A stretch of DNA of 24,649 bases, taken from contig NZ_DATGNO010000005.1 of NCBI RefSeq assembly GCF_035306705.1, forward strand, positions 1 to 24,649, read 5' to 3'. The notes beneath the pieces are model-generated. The model was not told the origin of the DNA. It saw only the letters and a list, made by a program, of their open reading frames with translations, and did no database searches. The position numbers were made by a program, and so were the translations under genes. Of this stretch, positions 1 through 8,418 are shown in pieces (position 1 is the stretch's first letter; each line of letters opens with the position of its first letter). This DNA comes from Xanthomarina sp035306705. Its GTDB lineage: Bacteria; Bacteroidota; Bacteroidia; Flavobacteriales; Flavobacteriaceae.

Positions 1-3000
1 ATGCCTTACGCACCTTACGAATCTTTTGTAGGTCTTCGCTCGCCTGAAGGTAATGCGTATGGTTCCTTTTTTACAGATGAAAATCAAAGCTTTGATGTGG
101 TTGTGGTCGACAAAGATGGCAAACCCATACAACGAAATAATCTAGAAGTAAAAATCTATAAAATTGAATGGCGCTGGTGGTGGAATTCTTCCTATGATAA
201 TTTATCAAGTTATGTTTCCAGTAATTATCACAGACCCTATTTTGACACGAAGGTTAGCACAAATGCACAAGGAAAAGGGAGTTTCAAATTAAATATTCCA
301 GATGAAGAAAACGGTCGTTATTTAATTCGTGTGGTCGATCCAGAAAGTGGTCATGCCACTGGACGCACAGCTTATTTTTATAAAAACTGGTGGCAAAAAG
401 CTCCAACAAACGATAAGGAAGCAGCCAAAATGTTGGTGTTTTCAGCAGATAAGGAAACTTATAATGTGGGTGAAACTGCAACCATTACTTTCAATTCCGG
501 AAGTGAAGGTCGTGCTTTGGTAAGTGTTGAAAATGGTACAGAAGTTTTAGAAACCAAATGGGTGAAAACTCAAAAAGGTGAAACCCTTGTCAATATCCTC
601 ATTACGCCCGAAATGGCGCCAAATGTGTTTATTAATATTTCACTTTTACAACCACATGCTATAACGGCAAACGATTTACCAATCCGCCTGTTTGGCGTTA
701 TTCCATTAATGGTTGAAGATCCAAATACCATTCTACAGCCACAATTAAAAATGCCCGATGTTTTACGTCCAGAGCAAGAATTTAAGGTGACTGTTTCGGA
801 AAAAAACAAGAAAGCCATGACATATACCATCGCCATGGTAGAAGAAGGGTTATTGGACTTAACTCGTTTTAAAACTCCAAATGCTTGGGATGAATTTTAT
901 GCGCGTGAAGCTTTAGGCGTTAAAACTTGGGATATTTTCGATGATGTTATTGGGGCATATTCAGGTAGTATAGATCATGTATTCGCTATTGGAGGTGATG
1001 GTAGTGCAGAAGCTGGAAAAAACAAAAAGGCCAATCGCTTTAAACCTGTTGTAACCTATTTAGGGCCTTTTAAATTAAAAGCGGGCGAAAATAGATCGCA
1101 TACCTTAAAATTACCAAATTATATTGGTGCTGTTCGGACTATGGTTGTCGCTGGAAATGCTGAAAATGAAGCTTATGGTAGTGTTGACAAATCGGTTGAG
1201 GTTAAAAAACCTTTGATGGTTTTAGCATCGCTTCCTCGAAAATTAAGTCCAGGCGAAAAAGTAACCTTGCCAGTGACTGTGTTTGCCATGGAAGACAAGG
1301 TTAAAAGTGTTCAGATTAGCTTAAAATTAAGTGATGGAATTTCAGTGGTTGGCGAAAAGACTAAAACTTTAAGTTTTGCTAAACCAGACGAACAAATGAG
1401 TTATTTTGAATTAGATGTCAGTCAGGCAAAAGGATTCAATACCATTGAAGTCATTGCCTCTGGAAATGGTGAAAAAGCAACTTATAAAGTCGAAATTGAT
1501 GTTATAAATCCAAATCCAATTTCATCAAAAACCATAGATAAAACAGTTGCAGCCAATGCTGAAGAAACGCTTACAATTTCAACCTTTGGAGAGGCAGGAA
1601 CAAATTCGGCAACCGTAGAGTTTTCCACTTTACCTCCAATGGATTTCACACGTCGTTTACAATTCTTAATCCAATATCCACATGGCTGTTTGGAACAAAC
1701 GACTTCTGGTGTGTTTCCACAGTTATATTTGAATGATATTTTCGATTTGACCTTGGATAAAAAGCAAGAAATTCAAAAGAACATTGAAAGTGGAATTAAA
1801 CGTTTGGCACAATTTCAATTGCCAAATGGAGGCATGAGTTATTGGTTGGGTGAAAATTCCACCAATGATTGGTCTACCAGTTACACAGGTCATTTTATGT
1901 TGGAAGCCGAAAAGAAAGGCTATGTCTTGCCATTAACGTTTAAAAGTAATTGGTTGATCTACCAAAAACAAGCATCTCGAGATTGGCGTCCAAGTTACAA
2001 AACCTATAATTCGGATTTGGCACAAGCCTACCGACTTTACACGTTAGCTTTAGCAGGAAGCCCCGATTTAGCAGCAATGAACCGTTTGCGTGAATTTAGT
2101 GAAATCTCTAATGAAGGTAAATGGCGCTTGGCCGCAGCGTATGCTTTGGCCGGACAAAATGAGGCAAGTACTGCCATTTCAAAAACGGCTAATATCGATT
2201 TCCAATCGCCAAAGTATAATTATTACACCTATGGCTCGGTGGATAGAAATCGTGCCATGGCATTGGAAACAATGGTGCTTACTAAAAACCCACAACAACG
2301 TGAATTAGCAGAATATTTGGCAAAAGATCTATCCAGTAATCGTTGGATGAGTACTCAAACCACGGCTTATGGGTTATTGGCTATGGCAAAAATGGTAGAA
2401 GCCAATGGTGGGAAGGATTTGAAATTAGAATATACTATCAATGGAAAACCGGAAAGTATTAGCTCGAAAAGTGCTATTGCCCAAAGAAATTTACCAATAA
2501 AAGAAGGCGATAACCAACTTACATTTAGCAATAAAAATGCGAATTTGGTATATGTGCGCATCCTTAATTCGGGGAAACTACCATTAGGGCAAGAACTCGT
2601 AGAACAACGTGGATTAAGTGCCACGATAGCTTATAAGGATATTAACGGCAATATCATCAATATTTCAAATTTAAAACAAGGACAGGATTTTGTGGCGACC
2701 ATCAATATTAGCAATCTTAAAAACGAGAGTGTTAATGATGTGGCATTAACACAGTTATTCCCATCTGGTTGGGAGATTATCAATACACGTTTTACCGACT
2801 TTGGCGAGATAACAACGAGTCAAGCTCGGTACACAGATATACGTGATAACGAGGTGAATTTCTATTTCGATTTACCTCAAAAAGGGAAACAAGGCAGTAA
2901 AACATTTAATATCATGCTAAACGCCTCCTACTTAGGGACCTATTATTTACCTGGAATTCAAGCTGAAGCTATGTACGATCATGATTATTTGGTGAGAAGC

Positions 3001-3030
3001 AAAGGACAATGGATTACTATTGAAAAGTAA
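1..3030 (+). CDS. Alpha-2-macroglobulin family protein, C-terminal part (5' end outside window)
   Basis: Bacterial alpha-2-macroglobulins are large envelope proteins thought to trap foreign proteases and are often paired with PBP1C. The 1009 residues seen start at the window edge without any leader, and bacterial family members usually run to 1500-1900 residues, so the N-terminus (signal peptide and first MG domains) is missing. Residues 1-250 look like beta-sandwich MG domains. Residues about 280-320 carry the conserved EEGLLDLTRFKTP block. The thioester motif C563-L-E-Q566 sits in YPHGCLEQTT, followed by the alpha-helical thioester domain (about 560-840) and a C-terminal beta domain. Because the CxEQ motif is intact, covalent trapping is plausible. 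The stop at 3028-3030 is followed by a 134-base gap, then two small genes and pbpC. The family call is firm; the substrate is unknown. Confidence 0.93.
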   Translation: MPYAPYESFVGLRSPEGNAYGSFFTDENQSFDVVVVDKDGKPIQRNNLEVKIYKIEWRWWWNSSYDNLSSYVSSNYHRPYFDTKVSTNAQGKGSFKLNIPDEENGRYLIRVVDPESGHATGRTAYFYKNWWQKAPTNDKEAAKMLVFSADKETYNVGETATITFNSGSEGRALVSVENGTEVLETKWVKTQKGETLVNILITPEMAPNVFINISLLQPHAITANDLPIRLFGVIPLMVEDPNTILQPQLKMPDVLRPEQEFKVTVSEKNKKAMTYTIAMVEEGLLDLTRFKTPNAWDEFYAREALGVKTWDIFDDVIGAYSGSIDHVFAIGGDGSAEAGKNKKANRFKPVVTYLGPFKLKAGENRSHTLKLPNYIGAVRTMVVAGNAENEAYGSVDKSVEVKKPLMVLASLPRKLSPGEKVTLPVTVFAMEDKVKSVQISLKLSDGISVVGEKTKTLSFAKPDEQMSYFELDVSQAKGFNTIEVIASGNGEKATYKVEIDVINPNPISSKTIDKTVAANAEETLTISTFGEAGTNSATVEFSTLPPMDFTRRLQFLIQYPHGCLEQTTSGVFPQLYLNDIFDLTLDKKQEIQKNIESGIKRLAQFQLPNGGMSYWLGENSTNDWSTSYTGHFMLEAEKKGYVLPLTFKSNWLIYQKQASRDWRPSYKTYNSDLAQAYRLYTLALAGSPDLAAMNRLREFSEISNEGKWRLAAAYALAGQNEASTAISKTANIDFQSPKYNYYTYGSVDRNRAMALETMVLTKNPQQRELAEYLAKDLSSNRWMSTQTTAYGLLAMAKMVEANGGKDLKLEYTINGKPESISSKSAIAQRNLPIKEGDNQLTFSNKNANLVYVRILNSGKLPLGQELVEQRGLSATIAYKDINGNIINISNLKQGQDFVATINISNLKNESVNDVALTQLFPSGWEIINTRFTDFGEITTSQARYTDIRDNEVNFYFDLPQKGKQGSKTFNIMLNASYLGTYYLPGIQAEAMYDHDYLVRSKGQWITIEK

Positions 3031-3033
3031 CCA

Positions 3034-3049
3034 AATTCCTGTGCAGGCA
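3034..3049 (+). repeat. Possible degenerate REP-like palindrome
   Basis: ATTCCTGTGCAGGCAT contains the perfect palindrome CCTGTGCAGG just after the A2M stop. It resembles a shrunken version of the hairpins at 3140, 4240 and 14980. There is no T-tract, so it is a poor terminator. Membership in that repeat family is a guess. Confidence 0.25.
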
Positions 3050-3139
3050 TCTTATAAATTGAAAATGAAACTTGAATAAAAATGGAAGTCATGTAAAAAC
3101 TATGTAATTATCACGATAAGTTGTTTTAACTATAAACAA

Positions 3140-3164
3140 GATTCCTGATTTAGCGGGAAGTATT
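3140..3164 (+). repeat. REP-like hairpin over the ribosome-binding region of the DUF2071 gene
   Basis: TTCCTG (3142-3147) pairs with CGGGAA (3154-3159) around the loop ATTTAG, with one T-G wobble. The 3' arm and next base form GGGAAG (3155-3160), a Shine-Dalgarno-like run ending 4 nt before the ATG at 3165. The element aligns with those at 4240 and 14980 on the pattern GATTCC-loop-GGGAATGAC. Confidence 0.6.
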
Positions 3165-3887
3165 ATGAAAGCAAAAATCATATTAAAACAAACGAGACAC
3201 AGAACTTTTGACGTGCCATCCCGTTCTTGGAGATTTTACCAAGAATGGAATGAAGCTATTTTTTTACATTGGAAAGTGGATTTAGAATCTATAAAACCTT
3301 TTCTTCCAAAAGGGTTGGAATTAGAAAGCATCCATGGAAAAACTTGGGTTAGTTTAGTAGCTTTTAATATGAATCATATTGGGATTAGAAGTTTACCAAG
3401 ATTACCACATATTTCAGATTTTCATGAGATAAATATTAGAGTTTATATTGTTTGTAACGGGAAACCCAGTGTTTACTTCTTAAATATGGAAGGAAGCAAG
3501 CGTTCGTCGTGTAAGGTTCTAAAAACCATGTCTAAATTCCCTTATCAGCATTCCAAGATGAAACGAACAGATTATAGTTATGAATCTAAAAACAAAAAGA
3601 ATACAGATTCATTTTATATGGAATATAGGTTAGGAAATGAACCTGTAATTAAAGATGATACAGATGTTTGGTTAACCGAACGTTATGCTGTTTTTCAGGA
3701 TTATAAAGGACAAATAATCGAATATGATGTGCACCATGTAGAATGGCCTATGCAAGACATTTCTATTAAGAAACTGGAATTGGATTATCCTAAATTCAAT
3801 CATATAATAAACAACAATCCAGATAAGATTCACTATTCAAAAGGGGTTCAGGTGTTGGCTTGGGATAAAAGGAAGTATCGACCATGA
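3165..3887 (+). CDS. DUF2071 (YqjF-like) family protein
   Basis: This 240-residue soluble protein has no signal peptide or membrane segment. It matches the DUF2071/YqjF pattern: an N-terminal block with HWKVD and LPKGLELE, then WVSLVAFNM, the EINIRVYI strand and a block around SVYFLNMEGSKRSS. Members have an acetoacetate-decarboxylase-like beta fold, but no reaction is established for them. The ATG at 3165 is supported by a GGGAAG run 4 nt upstream inside a hairpin. The stop overlaps the next start in an ATGA junction (3884-3887), so the two genes are almost certainly translationally coupled. The pair sits between the A2M gene and pbpC, which are usually neighbours, suggesting a later insertion. 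Confidence 0.85.
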   Translation: MKAKIILKQTRHRTFDVPSRSWRFYQEWNEAIFLHWKVDLESIKPFLPKGLELESIHGKTWVSLVAFNMNHIGIRSLPRLPHISDFHEINIRVYIVCNGKPSVYFLNMEGSKRSSCKVLKTMSKFPYQHSKMKRTDYSYESKNKKNTDSFYMEYRLGNEPVIKDDTDVWLTERYAVFQDYKGQIIEYDVHHVEWPMQDISIKKLELDYPKFNHIINNNPDKIHYSKGVQVLAWDKRKYRP

Positions 3888-4195
3888 ATAAGAATTTACA
3901 ACCCTATTATGCTGTAATTTTCACTTCAACTCAAACAGAAAATATGGAAGGCTATTCTGAGATGGCAACACGAATGGAAGAACATGCCAAACAACAACCA
4001 GGCTTTATTAATATGGAATCTGTTCGAGATGGTTTAGGTATAACGGTTAGTTATTGGGAAAGTTTAGACGCAATAAAAAATTGGAAACAGCAAAGCGAGC
4101 ATGTAGTTGCGCAACAGAAAGGTCGCGAGAATTGGTACAGTTGGTATCATGTGCGAATCTGTAAGGTGGAACGGGAATACGAATTCGTGCGATAG
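3884..4195 (+). CDS. Antibiotic biosynthesis monooxygenase (ABM) domain protein
   Basis: This 103-residue protein consists of a single dimeric alpha/beta-barrel (ABM) domain. Visible family features are YYAVIFTSTQ as the first strand, MEEHAKQQPGFINMESV (helix then the PGF turn), ITVSYWESLDAIKNWK, and the helix with HVVAQQKGRENWYSWYHVRI. The family covers haem-degrading enzymes, quinol monooxygenases and stress proteins of unknown substrate; nothing here points to one of them, and no haem-ligand motif is obvious. It overlaps the DUF2071 gene by 4 nt (ATGA) and ends 70 bases before pbpC. A role in small-molecule or oxidative-stress handling is inference only. Confidence 0.85.
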   Translation: MNKNLQPYYAVIFTSTQTENMEGYSEMATRMEEHAKQQPGFINMESVRDGLGITVSYWESLDAIKNWKQQSEHVVAQQKGRENWYSWYHVRICKVEREYEFVR

Positions 4196-4239
4196 TAGAA
4201 ATCCCATTAATCAAAAAGCTTTCTTGTCTAATTATCTTA

Positions 4240-4265
4240 GATCCCCACTTTCGTGAGGAGTAAAC
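4240..4265 (+). repeat. REP-like hairpin over the ribosome-binding region of pbpC
   Basis: TCCCCAC (4242-4248) pairs with GTGAGGA (4253-4259) around the loop TTTC, with one C-A mismatch. The 3' arm supplies GAGGAG (4255-4260), the strongest Shine-Dalgarno-like sequence in the window, 5 nt before the pbpC ATG at 4266. The layout matches the elements at 3140 and 14980. Confidence 0.6.
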
Positions 4266-6617
4266 ATGAAAAAAATATCAACCTACATAAAAACCCATAA
4301 AATCAAATCGGCAATAGTATTTATATTACTTATTGTCTATTATTTTTGTTTGCCAAACCAACTTTTTACAGACCCTACAGCAACGGTTATAACTAGTAAA
4401 AATAACCGGCTTTTAGGAGCACAAATTGCAATGGATGGTCAATGGCGATTTCCTCAAAACGACAGCGTTCCAGAAAAATTTAAAACCTGTATCATCCAGT
4501 TTGAAGACGCTTATTTTTATAAACATCCAGGTTTTAATCCGGTTTCTATTTTTAAAGCTTTTAAGGATAATTTAAAATCAGATGGCATTAAACGTGGCGG
4601 AAGTACCATTACCCAACAAGTTATTCGCTTATCCCGAAAAGGACAGCATCGGACGTATTTTGAAAAAATCATAGAAATTATTCTGGCCACGCGTTTGGAA
4701 CTAGGTGAAAGTAAAAATCAAGTTTTAGCATATTATAGCAGTCATGCGCCTTTTGGAGGAAATGTGGTTGGATTGGATGCAGCTGCTTGGCGTTATTTTA
4801 ATAGAGATGCTGCGCAACTATCTTGGGCTGAAAGTGCCACCCTTGCTGTTTTACCCAATGCGCCAAGCCTAATCTATCCCGGAAAAAATCAAGAACACTT
4901 GCTTAAAAAACGCAATCGATTACTTCAAAAGTTGTTGGATAATGAGATTATCGATTCCTTAACTTACCAACTTTCAATTTCCGAAGGTTTACCACAAAAA
5001 CCTTATGCTTTACCACAAGTGGCACCGCATTTATTGCAAAAAGTAGCAACAACACATTCAGGGCAACATGTGCAAACCACCATTGATAATCACTTACAGG
5101 AACGGGTTAACCAAATTGTAAAAACACATTACAATCAGTTAAAACAAAATGATATTCACAATGCATCGGTTTTAGTTTTAGACGTAAAAACGCGTGAAGT
5201 TCTAGCCTATGTTGGAAATACGCCAACCGATAAATTACATCAAAAAGATGTGGACGTTATCGATAAACCACGAAGTCCTGGGAGTATTTTAAAGCCTTTT
5301 TTATATGCGGCCATGTTGGATGCTGGAGATTTGCTTCCAAACACATTAGTTGCAGATGTTCCAACGCAATTTGGCAGCTATAATCCCGAAAACTACAACA
5401 AAACGTATGATGGTGCCGTTCCAGCTAGTCACGCTCTATCGCGCTCTCTAAATGTGCCTTCTGTTAGAATGCTTCAAGAGTTTGGACTCGATCGGTTTTA
5501 TGAGTATTTAAAAAAATTACAACTGAAAGATATTTCTCAATCTGCCAATTATTATGGCTTATCGCTTATTTTGGGTGGTGCTGAAAGTAATTTATGGGAT
5601 TTGTGCAAAAGCTATGCGGCGCTTTCTTCAACTTTAAATCATTTTTCTGAAACCTCCAGTGAATATTTTAGCAAGGAGTTTTGTGAGCCTATATTTATTG
5701 CTTCAGAAACGGTTGACTTCGGAAAAAAAACAGCTGAAAAAACCTTATTTGATGCCGCTTCCATTTATCTTACTTACGAGAGTTTAAAAGAAGTAAATAG
5801 ACCAGAAGGAGATGATAATTGGGAATTTTATGATGGTTCCAAACAAATTGCTTGGAAAACTGGTACCAGCTTCGGTTTTCGAGATGCTTGGGCCATCGGA
5901 ACAACCAAAGATTTTGTGGTTGGTGTTTGGGTTGGAAACGCTGATGGAGAGGGGAGACCAGGGTTAGTTGGCGTGCAAACGGCTGCGCCTATTTTGTTTG
6001 ATGTGTTTAATCTATTACCTAATAGCGATTGGTTTGCAAAACCTTTTGATGAAATGCAAGAAGTAAGTATTTGTAAAAAAAGTGGGCATCGAGCATCGCC
6101 AAATTGTGATGTAGTTGAAAATAAATTTGTGCAAATTTCTGGCTTAAAAACCAGAGCTTGTCCGTATCATGTGTTGGTGCATGTGGATGCTTCAGAGCAA
6201 TATCAGGTAAATTCTTCGTGTGAAGATATTGGTCATATTTCACATAAATCATGGTTTGTATTACCTCCTTTAATGGCCTATTATTACAAGACTAAAAACC
6301 CGTTTTATAAAGTTTTGCCTCCATTTAGAGCAGATTGTTTGGGCGATCACGCTATTTCCATGGAGTTTATTTATCCGAATGATAATAACAGTATTTTTTT
6401 ACCCAAGGGTTTTGATGGAACCACCAACGAATTAATATTACAAATAGCTCATTCGAAACCAGAAACCACCGTGTTTTGGTATTTGAATGAGACGTTTTTA
6501 GGAAGCACCCAAGATATTCATGAGTTCGCCATTATTCCGAAAAAGGGAAAACATCTAATTACCGTTGTAGATGGATTTGGCAATGAAGCCAAACGATATA
6601 TTACTATTTCTGAGTAG
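4266..6617 (+). CDS. pbpC: Penicillin-binding protein 1C (bifunctional transglycosylase/transpeptidase)
   Basis: This 783-residue inner-membrane enzyme polymerises and cross-links peptidoglycan. After a short basic cytoplasmic tail there is one membrane anchor (about residues 14-30). The GT51 transglycosylase domain shows FEDAYFYKHPG with catalytic E80, then GGSTITQQ. The transpeptidase domain shows S340-I-L-K343 (nucleophile in SPGSILKP), the S394-L-N396 motif and K531-T-G533. A C-terminal domain of the PBP1C type (roughly the last 95 residues) follows. All catalytic motifs are intact. The ATG is preceded by GAGGAG. In bacteria with A2M, pbpC is commonly its neighbour, and PBP1C is thought to repair wall damage where A2M meets proteases; here two small genes lie between them. 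The 3' end converges with the lipoprotein gene only 2 nt away. Confidence 0.95.
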   Translation: MKKISTYIKTHKIKSAIVFILLIVYYFCLPNQLFTDPTATVITSKNNRLLGAQIAMDGQWRFPQNDSVPEKFKTCIIQFEDAYFYKHPGFNPVSIFKAFKDNLKSDGIKRGGSTITQQVIRLSRKGQHRTYFEKIIEIILATRLELGESKNQVLAYYSSHAPFGGNVVGLDAAAWRYFNRDAAQLSWAESATLAVLPNAPSLIYPGKNQEHLLKKRNRLLQKLLDNEIIDSLTYQLSISEGLPQKPYALPQVAPHLLQKVATTHSGQHVQTTIDNHLQERVNQIVKTHYNQLKQNDIHNASVLVLDVKTREVLAYVGNTPTDKLHQKDVDVIDKPRSPGSILKPFLYAAMLDAGDLLPNTLVADVPTQFGSYNPENYNKTYDGAVPASHALSRSLNVPSVRMLQEFGLDRFYEYLKKLQLKDISQSANYYGLSLILGGAESNLWDLCKSYAALSSTLNHFSETSSEYFSKEFCEPIFIASETVDFGKKTAEKTLFDAASIYLTYESLKEVNRPEGDDNWEFYDGSKQIAWKTGTSFGFRDAWAIGTTKDFVVGVWVGNADGEGRPGLVGVQTAAPILFDVFNLLPNSDWFAKPFDEMQEVSICKKSGHRASPNCDVVENKFVQISGLKTRACPYHVLVHVDASEQYQVNSSCEDIGHISHKSWFVLPPLMAYYYKTKNPFYKVLPPFRADCLGDHAISMEFIYPNDNNSIFLPKGFDGTTNELILQIAHSKPETTVFWYLNETFLGSTQDIHEFAIIPKKGKHLITVVDGFGNEAKRYITISE

Positions 6618-6619
6618 TT

Positions 6620-7180
6620 TTATCGTAAGCCGTTTCCTTTTGGAGCCCACCATGGATGTATTTCTACAATTAATCTGCCAGCTTTCACCAAAGGGTCTAA
6701 ATGAGCCAGACTATCAGCTATTTTTAGAGTAGGTACGTTATAAACCGTAATCCCGCGAATTTCGCCATCGTCTGCAAAAGGTCCAATTAAATCTGCGTAA
6801 CCTTCTTGGTACATGTTAGACAAATATTCTAAATGAGCATCTTGGAGCATAGCTCCCTCTTCTTCGTTTTGGTTTCTTATAGGACCACTTTTTAAGAAAA
6901 CCATAAAATACTGTTGCATTAAAATGGTGTCTTGGGTAACAGGGTTTATATAATTATAAGTTTTAAAGCCTTTTGCGTTTAATTCTTCTTTTATCTCCTT
7001 GTCCGATTTTTCAATAGGAACAACAACAATTTTTTTAATAATAGTATCTATTTTTATTAAGCTATCTGTAGTTTCCAAAGAAGGAATATCTTCTAAAATA
7101 TCGTTTGAAGTTTCTTTCTTATCCTGATTACAAGCTAAAAGAGTCATAACACATAGGCATATTAAGATGGGGTTTTTCAT
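6620..7180 (-). CDS. Lipoprotein with C-terminal YCII-related domain
   Basis: The N-terminus (MKNPILICLCVMTLLACN) is a lipoprotein signal with lipobox L14-L-A-C17, so the protein should be lipid-anchored at a membrane. Residues 18-75 are acidic and linker-like. Residues about 85-180 fit a YCII domain: QQYFMVFLKSG, then H and L residues in DAHLEYLSNMYQEG, LIGPFADDGEIRG, and LDPLVKAGRLIVEIHPWW. YCII domains are ferredoxin-like folds related to muconolactone isomerase and dehalogenases; no activity can be assigned. It is the last gene of a minus-strand set after the CYTH gene (14-nt gap). A membrane-anchored YCII protein is less common than the small cytoplasmic form. Confidence 0.8.
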   Translation of the reverse strand: MKNPILICLCVMTLLACNQDKKETSNDILEDIPSLETTDSLIKIDTIIKKIVVVPIEKSDKEIKEELNAKGFKTYNYINPVTQDTILMQQYFMVFLKSGPIRNQNEEEGAMLQDAHLEYLSNMYQEGYADLIGPFADDGEIRGITVYNVPTLKIADSLAHLDPLVKAGRLIVEIHPWWAPKGNGLR

Positions 7181-7194
7181 AGTATTTAATGATA

Positions 7195-7668
7195 TTATTT
7201 AGTCCAATTTTTATAAGGGTTTTTACTTAACTGTGAATTGTAATATTTGATGTCTCCAGTAACTTCTTTATCTAGCCATGTAGGTTTTATAAATAGTTCG
7301 GTCACGTGGTTTAGTTCAATTTCTGCCACCACCAAACCTTCGTTTTCACCATAAAATTCGTCCACTTCAAAAGTGTGGCTTCCTTGATTTACTAAGTATC
7401 TGGTTTTTTCAATCTGGCCTTCTTCACATAAATTGAATAGAGCTTCGGCATCTGTTTTGGAAATTTCTTTTTCCCATTCAAATCGAGAAATACCATTGCC
7501 CGAAGGAGCTCCTTTTACGGTTAGAAATCCTTGCTCGTCTGTAAGCCTTACCCGAACGACTCGCTCTTTGCTAGAATTTAAAAACCCTTGTTTTATATGG
7601 ATTTCCTTAAAGGCATCCTTTTTATAATCATTGTTTTTTACTAAAAACTTACGCTCTATTTCAATCAT
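7195..7668 (-). CDS. CYTH domain protein (triphosphate tunnel metalloenzyme family)
   Basis: The protein is 157 residues, one CYTH domain. The diagnostic ExExK motif is at the extreme N-terminus (E3-I-E5-R-K7), which fixes the start. Further tunnel residues are visible in VVRVRL, LTVKG, RFEWEKEI, EKTRYLV, FEVDEF and AEIEL, and the end carries the EVTGDIKYYN block. Small bacterial members of this type are inorganic tripolyphosphatases, nucleoside triphosphatases or, rarely, class IV adenylate cyclases. The short single-domain form favours a (tri)phosphatase, but sequence cannot decide. It lies between the oxidoreductase gene and the lipoprotein gene on the same strand. Confidence 0.88.
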   Translation of the reverse strand: MIEIERKFLVKNNDYKKDAFKEIHIKQGFLNSSKERVVRVRLTDEQGFLTVKGAPSGNGISRFEWEKEISKTDAEALFNLCEEGQIEKTRYLVNQGSHTFEVDEFYGENEGLVVAEIELNHVTELFIKPTWLDKEVTGDIKYYNSQLSKNPYKNWTK

Positions 7669-7714
7669 ATTTTATGTCCCTTGAACTTATCTGTCGATAG
7701 GTAGGAATGGGAAT

Positions 7715-8377
7715 CTATTTATTGGTTGCTAATTTTTTAATTTCATCTGAAGGGATTCTTACTTCAGGATACAAATTATTTGCTAAAAATACCATACAGG
7801 AGGCAATATTTATTGGATGAACGGACTTGTATTTTGATAATGAACCCAATAAAAACGGATTAACAAGTTTCATAAATATCTTTGCCACATCTTCTCCCAT
7901 TCTCTTTTCACTTCTATTTCCACTAATTAATGCAGGTTGTAGAATATACGTATTTGTAATTTTTTCAAGTAAAACGGCTTCCTCCATTCTGCCTTTGGTT
8001 CGGTTATAAAAAAGCTTGCTGTGTTTATCTGCTCCTAAAGCCGAAATAACAATAAAGGTTTGAATATTGTTTTCTTTACAAAGCTGCGCAGCCATTACAG
8101 GAATACCGAAATCTATTTCAAGGTAGTTTTCTTCGTTAGGTGTTTTGGCCTTGGTGGAGCCAATACAGCAAAAAACCTCGTCGGCAATAAACTTGTCTTT
8201 TTGTGCTTTTAAATTCAATAGATCTACAAGATGCTCTTCAATTTTATCATGTGTTATTCCACAAGTCTTTCTCGAAAAAAGGATGATTTTTTGGTATCTG
8301 TTATCGATTAAAAGTTGTTCCAATAGTAAGCCTCCAGTTAAACCGGTTGCTCCTAGAATGATTGCTGTTTTACCCAT
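7715..8377 (-). CDS. NAD(P)-binding oxidoreductase, HTATIP2/atypical SDR-like
   Basis: This 220-residue Rossmann-fold protein has the nucleotide-binding glycine motif G9-A-T-G12-L-T-G15 right after the first strand, then VFCCIGST, FIVISALGA and a YNRTKGRMEE block that supplies the SDR-like Y-x-x-x-K pair. Length and motifs match the small atypical SDR proteins related to human HTATIP2/TIP30 that are common in Bacteroidota. The substrate is unknown. The gene diverges from dinB across only 41 bases, so the promoters of the two must overlap. It is probably the first gene of the minus-strand set ending at 6620. Confidence 0.82.
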   Translation of the reverse strand: MGKTAIILGATGLTGGLLLEQLLIDNRYQKIILFSRKTCGITHDKIEEHLVDLLNLKAQKDKFIADEVFCCIGSTKAKTPNEENYLEIDFGIPVMAAQLCKENNIQTFIVISALGADKHSKLFYNRTKGRMEEAVLLEKITNTYILQPALISGNRSEKRMGEDVAKIFMKLVNPFLLGSLSKYKSVHPINIASCMVFLANNLYPEVRIPSDEIKKLATNK

Positions 8378-8418
8378 TTTGACATGTTATTTTGATAAAG
8401 ATATTATAAATTTACCTG

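Noticed and set aside
7669..7714. Hairpin CTTATC-TGTC-GATAGG between the oxidoreductase and CYTH genes as another REP copy
   Set aside because: Flanking GATTCCC and GGGAC on the minus strand are suggestive, but the arms are too far apart and do not match the layout of the other three.
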